Part shown: in pieces, positions 32,124 through 44,179 of the stretch
How positions within the stretch are numbered: position 1 is the first letter of the stretch
Layout of the letters: every line of letters begins with the position of its first letter
Assembly (NCBI RefSeq): GCF_021725675.1
Contig: NZ_JAKJPO010000001.1
Location: forward strand, 1,116,001 to 1,180,000
Source of the DNA: Marilutibacter chinensis
Lineage (GTDB): Bacteria; Pseudomonadota; Gammaproteobacteria; Xanthomonadales; Xanthomonadaceae
Direction: 5' to 3'
DNA length: 64,000 nt
Translations under genes and position numbers: made by a program
The notes under the pieces: generated by a model
What the model saw: only the letters and a program-made list of their open reading frames with translations
Told to the model about the DNA's origin: nothing
Database searches by the model: none

Positions 32124-32528
32124 TCAATAGTGGTGCGTGAAGAACTCGCATACGCGTTGCATCGCCGCCCGCCACCGCGCCAGCAGCGTCTCGTCGGCGT
32201 CCTCGTCGAATTCCGCCACCGCCACGAGCAGGCTGTCGATCCAGTACGGGTACAGCGCCGGCGGCACCGGCGCCCGGCCCTGCCGGCCATGGACCTCGGC
32301 CATCTGCGCGCAGGTCCGGGTGACGATCGCGCTGCCGCCAGCATGCAGGATCGCGACGCTGATCCCGCGTCGCAGCGCCAGCCGCTGCTTCTGGAAGTCG
32401 GTGCGGGCGAACATCGGCTCGATGTCCGGATGGCTGGCCATGAATATCTGGTAGAAGCGCTCGATGAACCCGCGCCGGGCGAGACAGCGGCCATAGCTCT
32501 GCTGGAGGTCGTTGAAGGTATCGGTCAT
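32124..32528 (-). CDS. single-domain bacterial globin
   Basis: This is a 134-residue heme globin of the single-domain or sensor-globin-like type. It shows an A-helix/BC region (GFIERFYQIFMASHPDIEPM), the E-helix around residues 50-66, a candidate proximal His at residue 80 (EVHGRQG) and the following PALYPYWIDSLL helix. It is probably cytoplasmic and may bind oxygen or nitric oxide. The start at 32528 (MTDTFNDLQQSYGRCL) fits the fold, whereas the longer upstream reading is Arg/Gly-rich. It diverges from parE with 201 bp between starts. Confidence 0.85.
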   Translation of the reverse strand: MTDTFNDLQQSYGRCLARRGFIERFYQIFMASHPDIEPMFARTDFQKQRLALRRGISVAILHAGGSAIVTRTCAQMAEVHGRQGRAPVPPALYPYWIDSLLVAVAEFDEDADETLLARWRAAMQRVCEFFTHHY

Positions 32529-32710
32529 GACAGGCTCCGTGTCGGTCGCCGCACAGGGTGCCCGCGACGGCCGGCACCGCGTTTGACCCCGGTCAAGTCC
32601 GCCCGCGCCCCGCGCCGGCGCCCTAGCACAGCCGGAACGGTTTGGCGCGGTTGAATTTCCTGCCGAGCCCCCCGACCATCGCTGCACGCATCACCGCAGT
32701 CCGACGCCTT

Positions 32711-32729
32711 CCCCGATGAGTTCGCCCCG

Positions 32730-32738
<9 letters not shown>
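32711..32738. repeat. 14-bp tandem duplication across the parE start
   Basis: CCCCGATGAGTTCG is repeated directly (second copy ends in C). Each copy contains ATGAGTTC. The first ATG (32716) is out of frame and encodes only MSSPR before TGA, which overlaps the true ATG at 32730. Confidence 0.9.
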
Positions 32739-34637
<1,899 letters not shown>

Positions 34638-34663
34638 ACATCCGCCTCCCCGTGCAAGCTACG

Positions 34664-34732
34664 GTCGCAGCGGCATGAGCCGCGATGAAGCTTTCCCGTG
34701 AAAACCCGATCGCAGCCTACGACGCTTCTACG
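34664..34732. repeat. intergenic palindromic repeat, family A copy 3 (degenerate)
   Basis: GTCGCAGCGGCATGAGCCGC and the complement of GCGATCGCAGCC...CGCTTCTAC form poorly matched arms of the same family as the elements at 19891 and 26390. It lies between the convergent parE and N-formylglutamate amidohydrolase genes. Confidence 0.6.
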
Positions 34733-34754
34733 TGCCGCTTGCGTGCGCAGCCGG

Positions 34755-35549
34755 TCAGGTCCCGGGGCGCAGGCAGGTCTCCAGCAGCGTGCGCAACAGT
34801 GGCTGCAGGCGCGCGGCACGGTCGGGAAGGTATTCGAAGCTGTCCTCGTCCATGTAGTTGAGCTGGGCGAGTTCAAGCTGCACGGCGTCGATGCCGTCGT
34901 CGGGGCGGCCGTAGTGGCGGGTGATGTAGCCGCCCTTGAAGCGGCCGTTGACCACGTGGCTGTAGCCGGTCTGCGATGCCAGCACCGCCTCCAGCATCGC
35001 GATCAGTGAAGGCCGGCAGCTCGCGCCGCCGGCGGTGCCGAGGTTGAGGTCGGGCAACCGGCCGTCGAACAGGAACGGTACCACGCTGCGGATCGAATGC
35101 CCTTCCCACAGCACCGCGCGGCCGTGTTCGGCACGCAGACGGTCGAGCTCGCCGAGCAGGGCGTCGTGGTAGGGGCGCCAGAAGGTTTCGACGCGTGCGC
35201 CGATCTCGGCCTCGTCCGGGGCCTCGCCGTCGAGATAGACGGGCTCGCCACTGAACCGCACGGCCGGGCACAACCCGGTGGTGTTCTGGCCCGGATACAG
35301 CGACACGTCGTCCGGAGGCCGATTGAGGTCGACTACGTAGCGCGAATAGACCGGCACGATGATCGACGCGCCCAGTTCGCGCGCGAACGCATACAGCCGC
35401 GCGACGTGCCAGTCGGTGTCGGGCGCGCGTCGCGCCTGCGGCACCATGCGAGCGGCGATGTCGTCGGGAATCAGGCTGCCGTCGTGCGGCAGGCTGACCA
35501 GCAGCGGAGCGTGGCCGCGGTGAAGGGTGAAGACGCTGTCGGAATGCAT
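34755..35549 (-). CDS. hutG: N-formylglutamate amidohydrolase
   Basis: HutG-type enzymes hydrolyse N-formylglutamate to glutamate and formate, the last step of one histidine-degradation route. The 264-residue protein carries PLLVSLPHDGSLIPDDI, SRYVVDLNRPPDDVSLYPGQ, LWEGHSIRS and NGRFKGGYITRHYG, which are family hallmarks, with His and Glu residues for a metal site. No other hut genes (hutU, hutH, hutI) are nearby, so its link to histidine catabolism is inferred. The gene is convergent with parE. Confidence 0.93.
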   Translation of the reverse strand: MHSDSVFTLHRGHAPLLVSLPHDGSLIPDDIAARMVPQARRAPDTDWHVARLYAFARELGASIIVPVYSRYVVDLNRPPDDVSLYPGQNTTGLCPAVRFSGEPVYLDGEAPDEAEIGARVETFWRPYHDALLGELDRLRAEHGRAVLWEGHSIRSVVPFLFDGRLPDLNLGTAGGASCRPSLIAMLEAVLASQTGYSHVVNGRFKGGYITRHYGRPDDGIDAVQLELAQLNYMDEDSFEYLPDRAARLQPLLRTLLETCLRPGT

Positions 35550-35705
35550 GGAAGCATTCTAGCCGGGCCCTCCGGAACGGGACGCATTGCAGATGGCGCC
35601 CGCGCCGCTCCCCCGGTTGCGGTGCGCTCATGGTGCGGACACGCCTGCTCCGGAGGACGGGCCCCTGCACGCCCTCGCCGAGCGAACGGGGAGCGCGGCG
35701 GGACG

Positions 35706-37139
35706 TCATCTCAGCAGCACGATCTCCTCGGCACTGGTCGGATGGATCGCGATCGTGTCGTGCAGGTCCTGCAGGGTAATGCCCTTCTTCAGCGCGACCG
35801 CGAAACCCTGCAGGATCTCGTCGGCTGCCTCGCCGAGCAGGTGCAGCCCGACCACGCGGCGCTCCTCTCCGATGCAGACCAGCTTGAACAGGCTTCGCTG
35901 CGGGGTGTCTGTCAATGCTTCCAGCATCGGCCGGAACCCGGTCGTGTAGACCCGTACCGCGGCATCGCCATGCCGTTCGCGGGCCTGCGCCTCGGTCAGC
36001 CCGACGGCGCCAACGGGCGGGTGGGAGAACACCACCGTCGGCACGTTGGTCTGGTCCAGCGCCGGGTCCGCGGCGCCGCCGAACACGTGGCTCATCAACC
36101 TGCGCGCGGCGGCGATCGCGACCGGAGTCAATGCCATGTCCGCGGTCACGTCGCCGACTGCATGGATGCCCGGCGCCGAGGTCGCGTGGCCGGCGTCGAC
36201 CCGGACATGGCCGTCCGCATCGGTTTCGACGCCGACCTCCGGCAGCCCGAGGCCATGGGTATTGGGGCCGCGCCCGGTCGCGAACAGCACCTGGTCGTAG
36301 GGGCCATGCCAGGTGCCGGCGCCGTCGCGTACCCGCAGCTGGCCGTCGTCGTCGCGCTGGAGCTCCGCAACCGGGCACCCCAGGCTCAGGCGGATGCCGG
36401 CCTGGCAGTAGTCGTCCGCCAGTTGCTCTGCGATTGCGGCATCGAAACCATGCAGCAGGCGTTCGCCGCGCACCAGCATCTCGACGCGGCTGCCGAGCTG
36501 CTGCAGCACGCCGGCCAGTTCGACCGCGATGTAGCCGCCACCGACGACCGCGATCCGCTCCGGGGCGGCGGTCCACCGGAAGAAATCGTCCGAAACCGCG
36601 CCGAGCCCGGCACCGGGAATGTCGGGCCGCAGCGCGTGCCCGCCGGTGGCGATCAGGATCCGCTGCGCCTGCAGGCGCAGGCCGTCGTCGCATTCGACCA
36701 CGCCGCCACCGGACCGCATCCGTTCGACCAGTCGTCCGTGTCGCGGCAGATGCACGATGCCGGCGGCGTCGATGCGTCGCCGATAGCTCTGGTGGATGTT
36801 GTGGATGTAGCGCTCGCGATGGGCGATGAAGGTCGGCCAGTCCAGTGCCCGGGCCTGCACCGGGAAGCCGAGCGGCCCGGCCATCGCCAGCCGGCGGCCG
36901 ACCTCGGCCGCCAGCCACATCGCCTTCTTCGGCACGCAGCCGACGTTGACGCAGGTGCCACCCAGCGCCGAGGGCTCCATCAGGGCGACCCGGGCCCCGT
37001 GTTCGGCGGCACGGAACGCGCCGGCCAGACCGCCGGATCCGCCACCGATCACGATCAGGTCGAACTCGCCGGCGGCGCGGGCTCCGTTTGCATCGGACTC
37101 GGACACGAGGACCTCGCGGTTGCGCGGAAGGGACGACAT
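35706..37139 (-). CDS. gor: glutathione-reductase-type flavoprotein
   Basis: This is a class I pyridine nucleotide-disulfide oxidoreductase. It has the FAD motif DLIVIGGGSGGLAGA, the redox-active pair in GGTCVNVGCVPKK, the NAD(P) motif AVVGGGYIAVELAG, a second FAD segment (GIHAVGDVT) and the C-terminal dimer domain with HPTSAEE, whose His is the catalytic base. These fit glutathione reductase best. Two starts are plausible: the ATG at 37139 (477 aa) and a GTG at 37106 with GAGG before it (466 aa). It is minus-strand, between dadA and hutG. Confidence 0.9.
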   Translation of the reverse strand: MSSLPRNREVLVSESDANGARAAGEFDLIVIGGGSGGLAGAFRAAEHGARVALMEPSALGGTCVNVGCVPKKAMWLAAEVGRRLAMAGPLGFPVQARALDWPTFIAHRERYIHNIHQSYRRRIDAAGIVHLPRHGRLVERMRSGGGVVECDDGLRLQAQRILIATGGHALRPDIPGAGLGAVSDDFFRWTAAPERIAVVGGGYIAVELAGVLQQLGSRVEMLVRGERLLHGFDAAIAEQLADDYCQAGIRLSLGCPVAELQRDDDGQLRVRDGAGTWHGPYDQVLFATGRGPNTHGLGLPEVGVETDADGHVRVDAGHATSAPGIHAVGDVTADMALTPVAIAAARRLMSHVFGGAADPALDQTNVPTVVFSHPPVGAVGLTEAQARERHGDAAVRVYTTGFRPMLEALTDTPQRSLFKLVCIGEERRVVGLHLLGEAADEILQGFAVALKKGITLQDLHDTIAIHPTSAEEIVLLR

Positions 37140-37174
37140 TTCTACCAGCCGCGTGCAGCCGCGTGCACCCCTGC

Positions 37175-38434
37175 TCAGCGGACGAAGCGTTCCATCCGGA
37201 ACGGTGCCGGATCGACCGCCGGTGTCCGCTGCATCATCAGGTCGGCGAGCAGCTGACCGGTGCCGGCGCTCATGCTCACGCCCATCATGCCGTGACCGGT
37301 GGCCAGCCAGAGTCCGTCCCGCCCGGGCACCGCCCCGATCACCGGCACGTCGTCGCGGCTCATCGGACGCCATCCGTACCAGCGCTCGATCACCTCGGGG
37401 CCGACCGGCTCGTGCAGGTACTCCGCCGCGCCTCGCTCCAGCGCGGCCAGGCGGCGCGGGTTGAGCGCGGTGTCATAGCCGGAGAACTCCATCGTGCTGC
37501 CGAGGCGGAAGCCGCCGCTCCAGACCGTCACGCAGACCGAGCGCTCGTGCAGCACCAGCGGGCGGCGTGGCACCAGGTCCGGGCGACTGTAGGTGATCGA
37601 GTAACCCTTGCCCGGCTGCAGCACGCGCTTGAGCACCGGCACGCCGAACGCATCGGCGAGCCGCGGCGACCAGGCGCCGGTCGCCAGCACCACGTCGCGG
37701 GCCTGCAGCCGGCCCTGGGCTGTATCCACGTGCGGAGGTCCCGACGCGGTCCCGACCGCCTTCACTTGGCAATGCTCGAGGATCGTGCCGCCACGCTCGC
37801 GCACCGCCCTTGCCAGCTCGGCCACGTAGCGGTCCGGCCGCAGCGATGCGTCGCCGTCGAAGCGGATCGCACCGGCAATCCCGGGCTTGAGTGCCGGCTC
37901 CATCGCCTCGTAGGCGGCGCCGTCGACCACCTCGACCGGCACGCCCAGCTCGCGCAGCAGCGCGACTTCCTTCAGGCCGTGCTCGAGTTCGCGCGGATCG
38001 CGGAACACGTAATCCTCGCCCGAGGCCCTGAACTCGCACTGCAGCCCGAAGCGCGACACCCATTGCTCCAGGCGCTCGCGCGAGTCGTTCAGCAACGCCC
38101 CTTTCGCCACCGCGCTCGCGCGCCAGTCGCGCTCGTTGCAACGTGCGGCGAAATGCAGCAACCAGCGCCACAGCGCCGGGTCGAAACCGGGCTTGATGTA
38201 CAGCGGCGCATCCGGGGTGAACATCCACTTCAACGCGGTCGCGACCATTCCCGGTGCGGCCAGCGGCGGCGCATGGCTGGGGGTGATCGTGCCGCAGTTG
38301 CCGTGCGAGGTGCCGCCGCCGATGCGGCCGGCATCGACCACCTTCACCTCGCGTCCGGACTCGAGCAATGCCAGTGCGGTCGCCAGGCCGATCACGCCCG
38401 CGCCCACGATCACGACGTCTTCGTGTTGTGTCAT
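37175..38434 (-). CDS. DadA-like D-amino-acid dehydrogenase
   Basis: This 419-residue FAD-dependent amino-acid oxidoreductase has the N-terminal VVIVGAGVIGLATALALLES nucleotide motif, GGGTSHGNCGTITPSHAPPL, and the C-terminal WYGWRPMSRDDVPVIGAV and GLWLATGHGMMGVSMS segments. These match DadA and the related D-hydroxyproline dehydrogenases; the sequence alone does not decide the substrate. Eight bases separate its start from the upstream DUF418 stop, suggesting co-transcription. No alanine racemase (dadX) is adjacent. Confidence 0.9.
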   Translation of the reverse strand: MTQHEDVVIVGAGVIGLATALALLESGREVKVVDAGRIGGGTSHGNCGTITPSHAPPLAAPGMVATALKWMFTPDAPLYIKPGFDPALWRWLLHFAARCNERDWRASAVAKGALLNDSRERLEQWVSRFGLQCEFRASGEDYVFRDPRELEHGLKEVALLRELGVPVEVVDGAAYEAMEPALKPGIAGAIRFDGDASLRPDRYVAELARAVRERGGTILEHCQVKAVGTASGPPHVDTAQGRLQARDVVLATGAWSPRLADAFGVPVLKRVLQPGKGYSITYSRPDLVPRRPLVLHERSVCVTVWSGGFRLGSTMEFSGYDTALNPRRLAALERGAAEYLHEPVGPEVIERWYGWRPMSRDDVPVIGAVPGRDGLWLATGHGMMGVSMSAGTGQLLADLMMQRTPAVDPAPFRMERFVR

Positions 38435-38442
38435 CGACAGAT

Positions 38443-39714
38443 TCAGGAAGCTGCTTCAGGGGAGGAGCCGGACGACCGCCGCAGCGGCGGCAGCGCCCGA
38501 TAGGTCAGGCCCCGCCACAGCCATTCGACGGGTCCGAAGCGGAAGCGTGCCATCCATGCATGGGCGATGACCAGTTGCAGGACGAACACCACCAGCACGC
38601 CGGCGACCTGGGCGCTGCGGCCGACCTGCCCCCACAGCCCGAAACCGTAGCCGTAGAACACCAGCGTGCCGACCGCCGACTGCATCAGGTACAGGGTCAG
38701 CGCCATCCGCCCGGCCGGGGCGAGCAGACGCAGCCAGCGCCCGCCGCGCTGCAGCGCGAGCACGACCCAGCCCAGGTAGCCCAGGCTCAGCAGCGGCGCT
38801 CCGGCCAGCTGGAACGCCGCGGCGGCCATCGGCCGCGCACCGGCCCCGCTGACGAGATCCGGTGCCGGATCGATCGCCACGCCCACCAGCGTCAGCGCCA
38901 GGCCGAGCGGCGCGGCGCCCCATGAGAAGCTCCGGAACAGGCGGCGATGACCATCGGCGTCGGCCACCGCACCACTGCGCACCAGCCAGGCGCCGAACAC
39001 GAACACACCCAGCGCCATCGGCAGGAAGAACAGCGTGTCGCCGAGACTGACGAGCAGGAAGCGGATCCGGAATGCGGTCGCCGCCAGGTAGCTGTCACCG
39101 GTGTAGGCCACGACCTCGTCGCGCTGCAGCGCCAGCTGGCGGGCGACTTCGGCCTGATCGCCGGCCCCGTCGACCGTACCGCCGAACAGCGCCAGCAACA
39201 GCGCGAACAGCGCCACCACGCCTGCGATCGCGTAATACAGCGCGCCCCCCCAGGCCCAGAGGCCGCGCACCGGCGCACGGCTGAAGCAGGCCAGCATCAA
39301 CAATGCCGCCAGCGCATAGGCGACCAGGATATCGCCGGACCAGATCAGGCAGGCGTGAACCACGCCGATCGCCAGCAGGGCGAACGTGCGCCGCAGATAG
39401 AACGGCGCGAACGCGCGGCCGGCCTCCTGCGCACGCGCCTGCATCACCGCGAAGCCCATTCCGAACAGCAGCGCGAACAGCACCCAGAACTTGCCGCTGA
39501 CCAGGACGTAGCTCGCCGCGTCCAGCCACAGGTCGAGGCCGCTGGCGGCGGGATCGATGCCGTCCACGCGCGCGACCAGCGGTGCGCTGAACCATTCCAC
39601 GTTCATCAGGGCGATGCCGAGCAAGGCCAGCCCCCGCAGCACGTCCAGCGCCGCGATCCGCTCCCGTCCCGCCAACGGCACCCAGTCCTGCCGTGTCCTA
39701 GGGCCTGCGCCCAT
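38443..39714 (-). CDS. DUF418 membrane protein
   Basis: The product is a 423-residue polytopic membrane protein with about ten hydrophobic segments. It starts ERIAALDVLRGLALLGIALM after a short polar N-terminus, typical of the YeiB/DUF418 group, and has the C-terminal LTLYLMQSAVGTLVFYGYGF and the late VEWLWRGLTY motif. The function is unknown; an acyltransferase-like role has been proposed for relatives. I chose the ATG at 39714 with AGGA four bases upstream. dadA follows eight bases after. Confidence 0.92.
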   Translation of the reverse strand: MGAGPRTRQDWVPLAGRERIAALDVLRGLALLGIALMNVEWFSAPLVARVDGIDPAASGLDLWLDAASYVLVSGKFWVLFALLFGMGFAVMQARAQEAGRAFAPFYLRRTFALLAIGVVHACLIWSGDILVAYALAALLMLACFSRAPVRGLWAWGGALYYAIAGVVALFALLLALFGGTVDGAGDQAEVARQLALQRDEVVAYTGDSYLAATAFRIRFLLVSLGDTLFFLPMALGVFVFGAWLVRSGAVADADGHRRLFRSFSWGAAPLGLALTLVGVAIDPAPDLVSGAGARPMAAAAFQLAGAPLLSLGYLGWVVLALQRGGRWLRLLAPAGRMALTLYLMQSAVGTLVFYGYGFGLWGQVGRSAQVAGVLVVFVLQLVIAHAWMARFRFGPVEWLWRGLTYRALPPLRRSSGSSPEAAS

Positions 39715-39798
39715 CTGTCCTGCTCTGTCTCGCCCCGGAGCCGGCGAGTGTAGACGCCGCGGCGCCATGGCGGCGATACCGGTCGTGCCGGAAACGCG

Positions 39799-39821
39799 AA
39801 CGGCCCGCGCAAGGCGGGCCG
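39799..39821 (-). terminator. hairpin after slyD
   Basis: A perfect 9-bp stem (ACGGCCCGC / GCGGGCCGT) with a 5-base loop lies 65 bases after slyD and before the DUF418 gene. Reading on the minus strand, a short TTT follows within ten bases. Confidence 0.65.
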
Positions 39822-39885
39822 TCGGTAGCTGGCGATCGCGCCGGCGACGATGTCCGGCGAACGTCCGGAACCTTCGCGATGCGGC

Positions 39886-40377
39886 TCAGTGCTCCACGCC
39901 GCCGTCGCCGTGCACGTGACCGTGCTCGATCTCCTCGGCGCTGGCCTCGCGGACCTCGACGATATCGATCGCGAAATGCAGGTCCTTGCCCGCCATCGGG
40001 TGGTTGAGGTCGACATCGACCACGCTCATGCCGATCTTGGAAATGGTCACAGCGCGCGGGCCGAAGTTGGTCTGCAGGACCGCCTGCATGCCCGGGGCGA
40101 TCTTCTGGCCCTTGAAGTACTTCTTCGGCACCCGCTGGGTCAGGCCTTCCTTGATCTCGCCGTACGCATCGGCCGCCTTCACGTCGACCTCGAACTTCTC
40201 GCCGGCCTCGCGTCCGTCCATCGCCTGTTCCAGGCCCGGGATGATGTTGTTGTGGCCGATCAGGATCGCCAGCGGATCGCGTCCCTCGGAGCTTTCCAGC
40301 GGCTCCTGGCCCTCGGACACGGGGCTTTCGGAAACTGTGTAATGAAAACGGACGACGCGATCTTTCTCGATCTTCAT
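39886..40377 (-). CDS. slyD: FKBP-type peptidyl-prolyl isomerase SlyD
   Basis: SlyD is a cytoplasmic prolyl isomerase and chaperone that also handles nickel. The 163-residue protein has the split FKBP domain with the IF chaperone insertion: LIGHNNIIPGLEQAMDGREA, AYGEIKEGLTQRVPKKYFKG and the closing VDLNHPMAGKDLHF. The metal-binding tail is short here (EIEHGHVHGDGGVEH) compared with the long His/Cys-rich tail of Escherichia coli. The start at 40377 gives the family N-terminus MKIEKDRVVRFHY. It diverges from the first NlpC/P60 gene. Confidence 0.95.
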   Translation of the reverse strand: MKIEKDRVVRFHYTVSESPVSEGQEPLESSEGRDPLAILIGHNNIIPGLEQAMDGREAGEKFEVDVKAADAYGEIKEGLTQRVPKKYFKGQKIAPGMQAVLQTNFGPRAVTISKIGMSVVDVDLNHPMAGKDLHFAIDIVEVREASAEEIEHGHVHGDGGVEH

Positions 40378-40525
40378 GGACTTGGCGACTCGGCTGCTGT
40401 GCCGCGACACGGGCGGCAGGATGGAGGACGGAGCCGGCCGGGGCCACTTGGCGATGCCCGGCCGGAAATGGGCGGTTCGACGGCGGAACTTGTCGCCATC
40501 GCGTCCAACGGACAAGCTACGGCCC

Positions 40526-41089
40526 ATGGACAGGACCGCGCATTATCCCGGCAAGCCCGCGTCCGCGCCAGAGACGCGGCACATGACCCTCCTGCTCGGC
40601 GTATTGCTTGCGGCCACGGTCGCCGGCTGCGGTGGCGGCGGCGATCGCGTTCGCGGTGCGCCGCGGCCGGACGGCCGCGACTGGGCGGTGGTGGCGCCCG
40701 ACGACCCGGCCGCGGCCAACGCGGTGCTGATGCGCGCGATCAGCCTCGTGGGCACGCCCTATCGCTACGGCGGCAACACGCCGGAGGGCGGCTTCGACTG
40801 CAGCGGGCTGGTCAACTATGTCTATCGCGACATGCTCGACCTGCGCCTGCCGCGCACCTCGGGGCAGTTGGCCGCTTACCAAGGCCCGAAGATCGCTCCG
40901 TCGCGGCTGGCCGCTGCCGACCTGGTGTTCTTCGGCAGCCGCGGCAAGGTCACGCACGTCGGCATCTACGTCGGCGAAGGACGCTTCGTGCATGCGCCGA
41001 GCACCGGTGGCACGGTGCGGCTGGACCATCTCGATGGGCCTTACTGGCGCGACCACTACACCGGCGCCCGGCGCGTACTGCTGAAGTGA
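40526..41089 (+). CDS. NlpC/P60 peptidoglycan endopeptidase, lipoprotein-like
   Basis: The 187-residue protein has a polar, basic N-terminus, a hydrophobic segment ending in VAGC (lipobox, residues ~32-35), a Gly/Arg linker and one NlpC/P60 domain. The catalytic Cys is in GGFDCSGLVNYVY and the His in VTHVGIYVGEGRFVHAPS. Such enzymes cut the D-Glu-DAP bond in wall peptides. A second ATG at 40583 (MTLLLGVLLAATVAGC) would leave almost no n-region, so I prefer 40526; neither has a strong ribosome site. A paralogue follows 148 bp downstream. Confidence 0.88.
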   Translation: MDRTAHYPGKPASAPETRHMTLLLGVLLAATVAGCGGGGDRVRGAPRPDGRDWAVVAPDDPAAANAVLMRAISLVGTPYRYGGNTPEGGFDCSGLVNYVYRDMLDLRLPRTSGQLAAYQGPKIAPSRLAAADLVFFGSRGKVTHVGIYVGEGRFVHAPSTGGTVRLDHLDGPYWRDHYTGARRVLLK

Positions 41090-41142
41090 CCGCGGCGCGG
41101 CAGATGGGCCCGGTCACAACCACAACGAGCGAAAATGCGGGA

Positions 41143-41186
41143 TGCGTCACAAAATTTAACTAATTTTTAACAAAATATGAACTTCC
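41143..41186 (+). promoter_or_regulatory. AT-rich promoter-like tract before the second NlpC/P60 gene
   Basis: In an otherwise GC-rich region, AAAATTTAACTAATTTTTAA and AACAAAATATGAA follow closely. TTTAAC and TATGAA, 15 bases apart, could serve as -35 and -10. AT-rich tracts of this kind often also bind nucleoid proteins. Confidence 0.45.
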
Positions 41187-41237
41187 ACGTCCCGATTCGC
41201 GGGCAATATCGCTCCGATTCAATTCAGTGATCGCCGC

Positions 41238-41951
41238 GTGAAGCCCGACGTTTCCGGACCCGACCCCGACACCGACACCGACTGTCCCGGTCTGACCCAC
41301 TACCGCCGCACGCGGCTCCTGTCCCGCCTTCTCCTGAGTGCCCTGCTGGCCGCGGCTTCGCTGCCCGCGCTCGCGCAGCAGCTGCCGGCCCCTTCGCTGG
41401 CCGCCGACTCCGCCGATCTGCCGTCCGCGGTCACCCGGCCGGTCCTGCCCGAGACGATGGGCATGTCGGACCGCACGCTGCTGCTGGCCACCGACATCAA
41501 CCGCCTGCTCGCGGCCGCAGCGCCGACCCGCACCGATGCCGTGAACGCGCAGCCGGTCGAGGACAAGGACGGCCGCATCCGTACCGTGCTGCAAAAAGCG
41601 CTGGCCCTGCTCGGCACGCCCTATCGCTGGGGCGGCACCAGCCCCGACAACGGCTTCGACTGCAGCGGCCTGGTTGGCTACGTGTTCCGCAACGCGCTGG
41701 GCATCGAACTGCCCCGCGTCTCGCGCGACATGGCCCGCAATGGCCAGGTCGTCGAGGACCGCGAAGAGATGACCGCGGGCGATCTGGTGTTCTTCGGCCG
41801 CCGCGGCCGTGTCGACCACGTCGGCATCTATCTCGGCGAGGGCCGCTTCGTGCACGCCCCCAGCCGCGGCAAGACGGTCAGCGTCTCACGGCTGGACAGC
41901 GGCTACTGGAGCCACAAGTTCATGCAGGCCCGTCGCGTCGAAGGCATCTGA
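41238..41951 (+). CDS. NlpC/P60 peptidoglycan endopeptidase, secreted
   Basis: This 237-residue protein starts at GTG, with a long polar n-region and a Sec signal core (SRLLLSALLAAASLPALAQ) cleaved after ALA near residue 46. A ~70-residue linker precedes the NlpC/P60 domain. The domain matches its upstream neighbour: GTPYRWGGTSPDNGFDCSGL holds the catalytic Cys, and VDHVGIYLGEGRFVHAPSRG the His. It probably acts free in the periplasm, unlike the lipid-anchored paralogue. A strong terminator follows. Confidence 0.9.
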   Translation: MKPDVSGPDPDTDTDCPGLTHYRRTRLLSRLLLSALLAAASLPALAQQLPAPSLAADSADLPSAVTRPVLPETMGMSDRTLLLATDINRLLAAAAPTRTDAVNAQPVEDKDGRIRTVLQKALALLGTPYRWGGTSPDNGFDCSGLVGYVFRNALGIELPRVSRDMARNGQVVEDREEMTAGDLVFFGRRGRVDHVGIYLGEGRFVHAPSRGKTVSVSRLDSGYWSHKFMQARRVEGI

Positions 41952-41976
41952 ACCGCAGCGACCGGTCCCGATCGAA

Positions 41977-42000
41977 AAGGCCGCCTCCGGGCGGCCTTTC
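41977..42000. terminator. terminator between NlpC/P60 and thioesterase genes
   Basis: A 10-bp perfect stem (AAAGGCCGCC / GGCGGCCTTT) with a 4-base loop TCCG lies 26 bases after the NlpC/P60 stop and 21 bases from the convergent thioesterase stop. A and T runs inside the arms serve both directions. Confidence 0.85.
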
Positions 42001-42020
42001 GTTTGCGGCGGCCGTTCAGC

Positions 42021-42513
42021 CTACCGTGCCGCGCCGCGGTAGCGCTCGACGGTCTGTTCGATGCCCTTGCTCAGCTCCATCACCTTCAGCGCGTACTCGG
42101 CCAGCCGCCTGTCGTCGTCGCTGACCGGGACCCACGGCGGGACCGGCGTGGGCTGGCCCTCGACGCCGTCGAGGGCGACGAACACGATCACGCAATGCGT
42201 GCACAGCCTCGCGCGCCCTGCCTCGGCCGCGTTCACCCCGGGGTCCCGCGCCATCACGTCGACCGCGAAGTGCATGCTGGTGGTACCGGTATGCACCAGC
42301 TTGGTCCGCACCGTGACCAGATCGCTGGTCCGGATCGGCGACACGAACCGGATGCCGCCAACCGCCACCGTGACGCTGTAGCGGCCGCTCCAGCCGACCG
42401 CCGCGGCGTAGCCGGCCTGGTCGATCCACTTCATCACCACGCCTCCGTGGACCTTGCCGCCGTAATTGACATCGGTCGGCTCGGCCAGGAAGCGCAGGGT
42501 CAGTTCGCGCTGC

Positions 42514-42524
<11 letters not shown>
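42021..42524 (-). CDS. acyl-CoA thioesterase (hotdog fold)
   Basis: This 167-residue YciA/BFIT-type hotdog thioesterase hydrolyses acyl-CoA to acid and CoA. It shows the N-terminal FLAEPTDVNYGGKVHGGVVM (with the catalytic-helix residues around NYGGKVHGG), WIDQAGYAAA, GGIRFVSPIRTSDLV and the C-terminal helix. The substrate chain length cannot be told. Its start overlaps the stop of the flavin reductase gene by 11 bp, so the two form a coupled unit on the minus strand. Confidence 0.93.

Positions 42525-44178
<1,654 letters not shown>

Positions 44179-44179
<1 letters not shown>

Noticed and set aside
37106-37139. A firm choice of one start for the glutathione-reductase-like gene
   Set aside because: Both the ATG at 37139 and the GTG at 37106 are plausible; the longer one is reported with a note.
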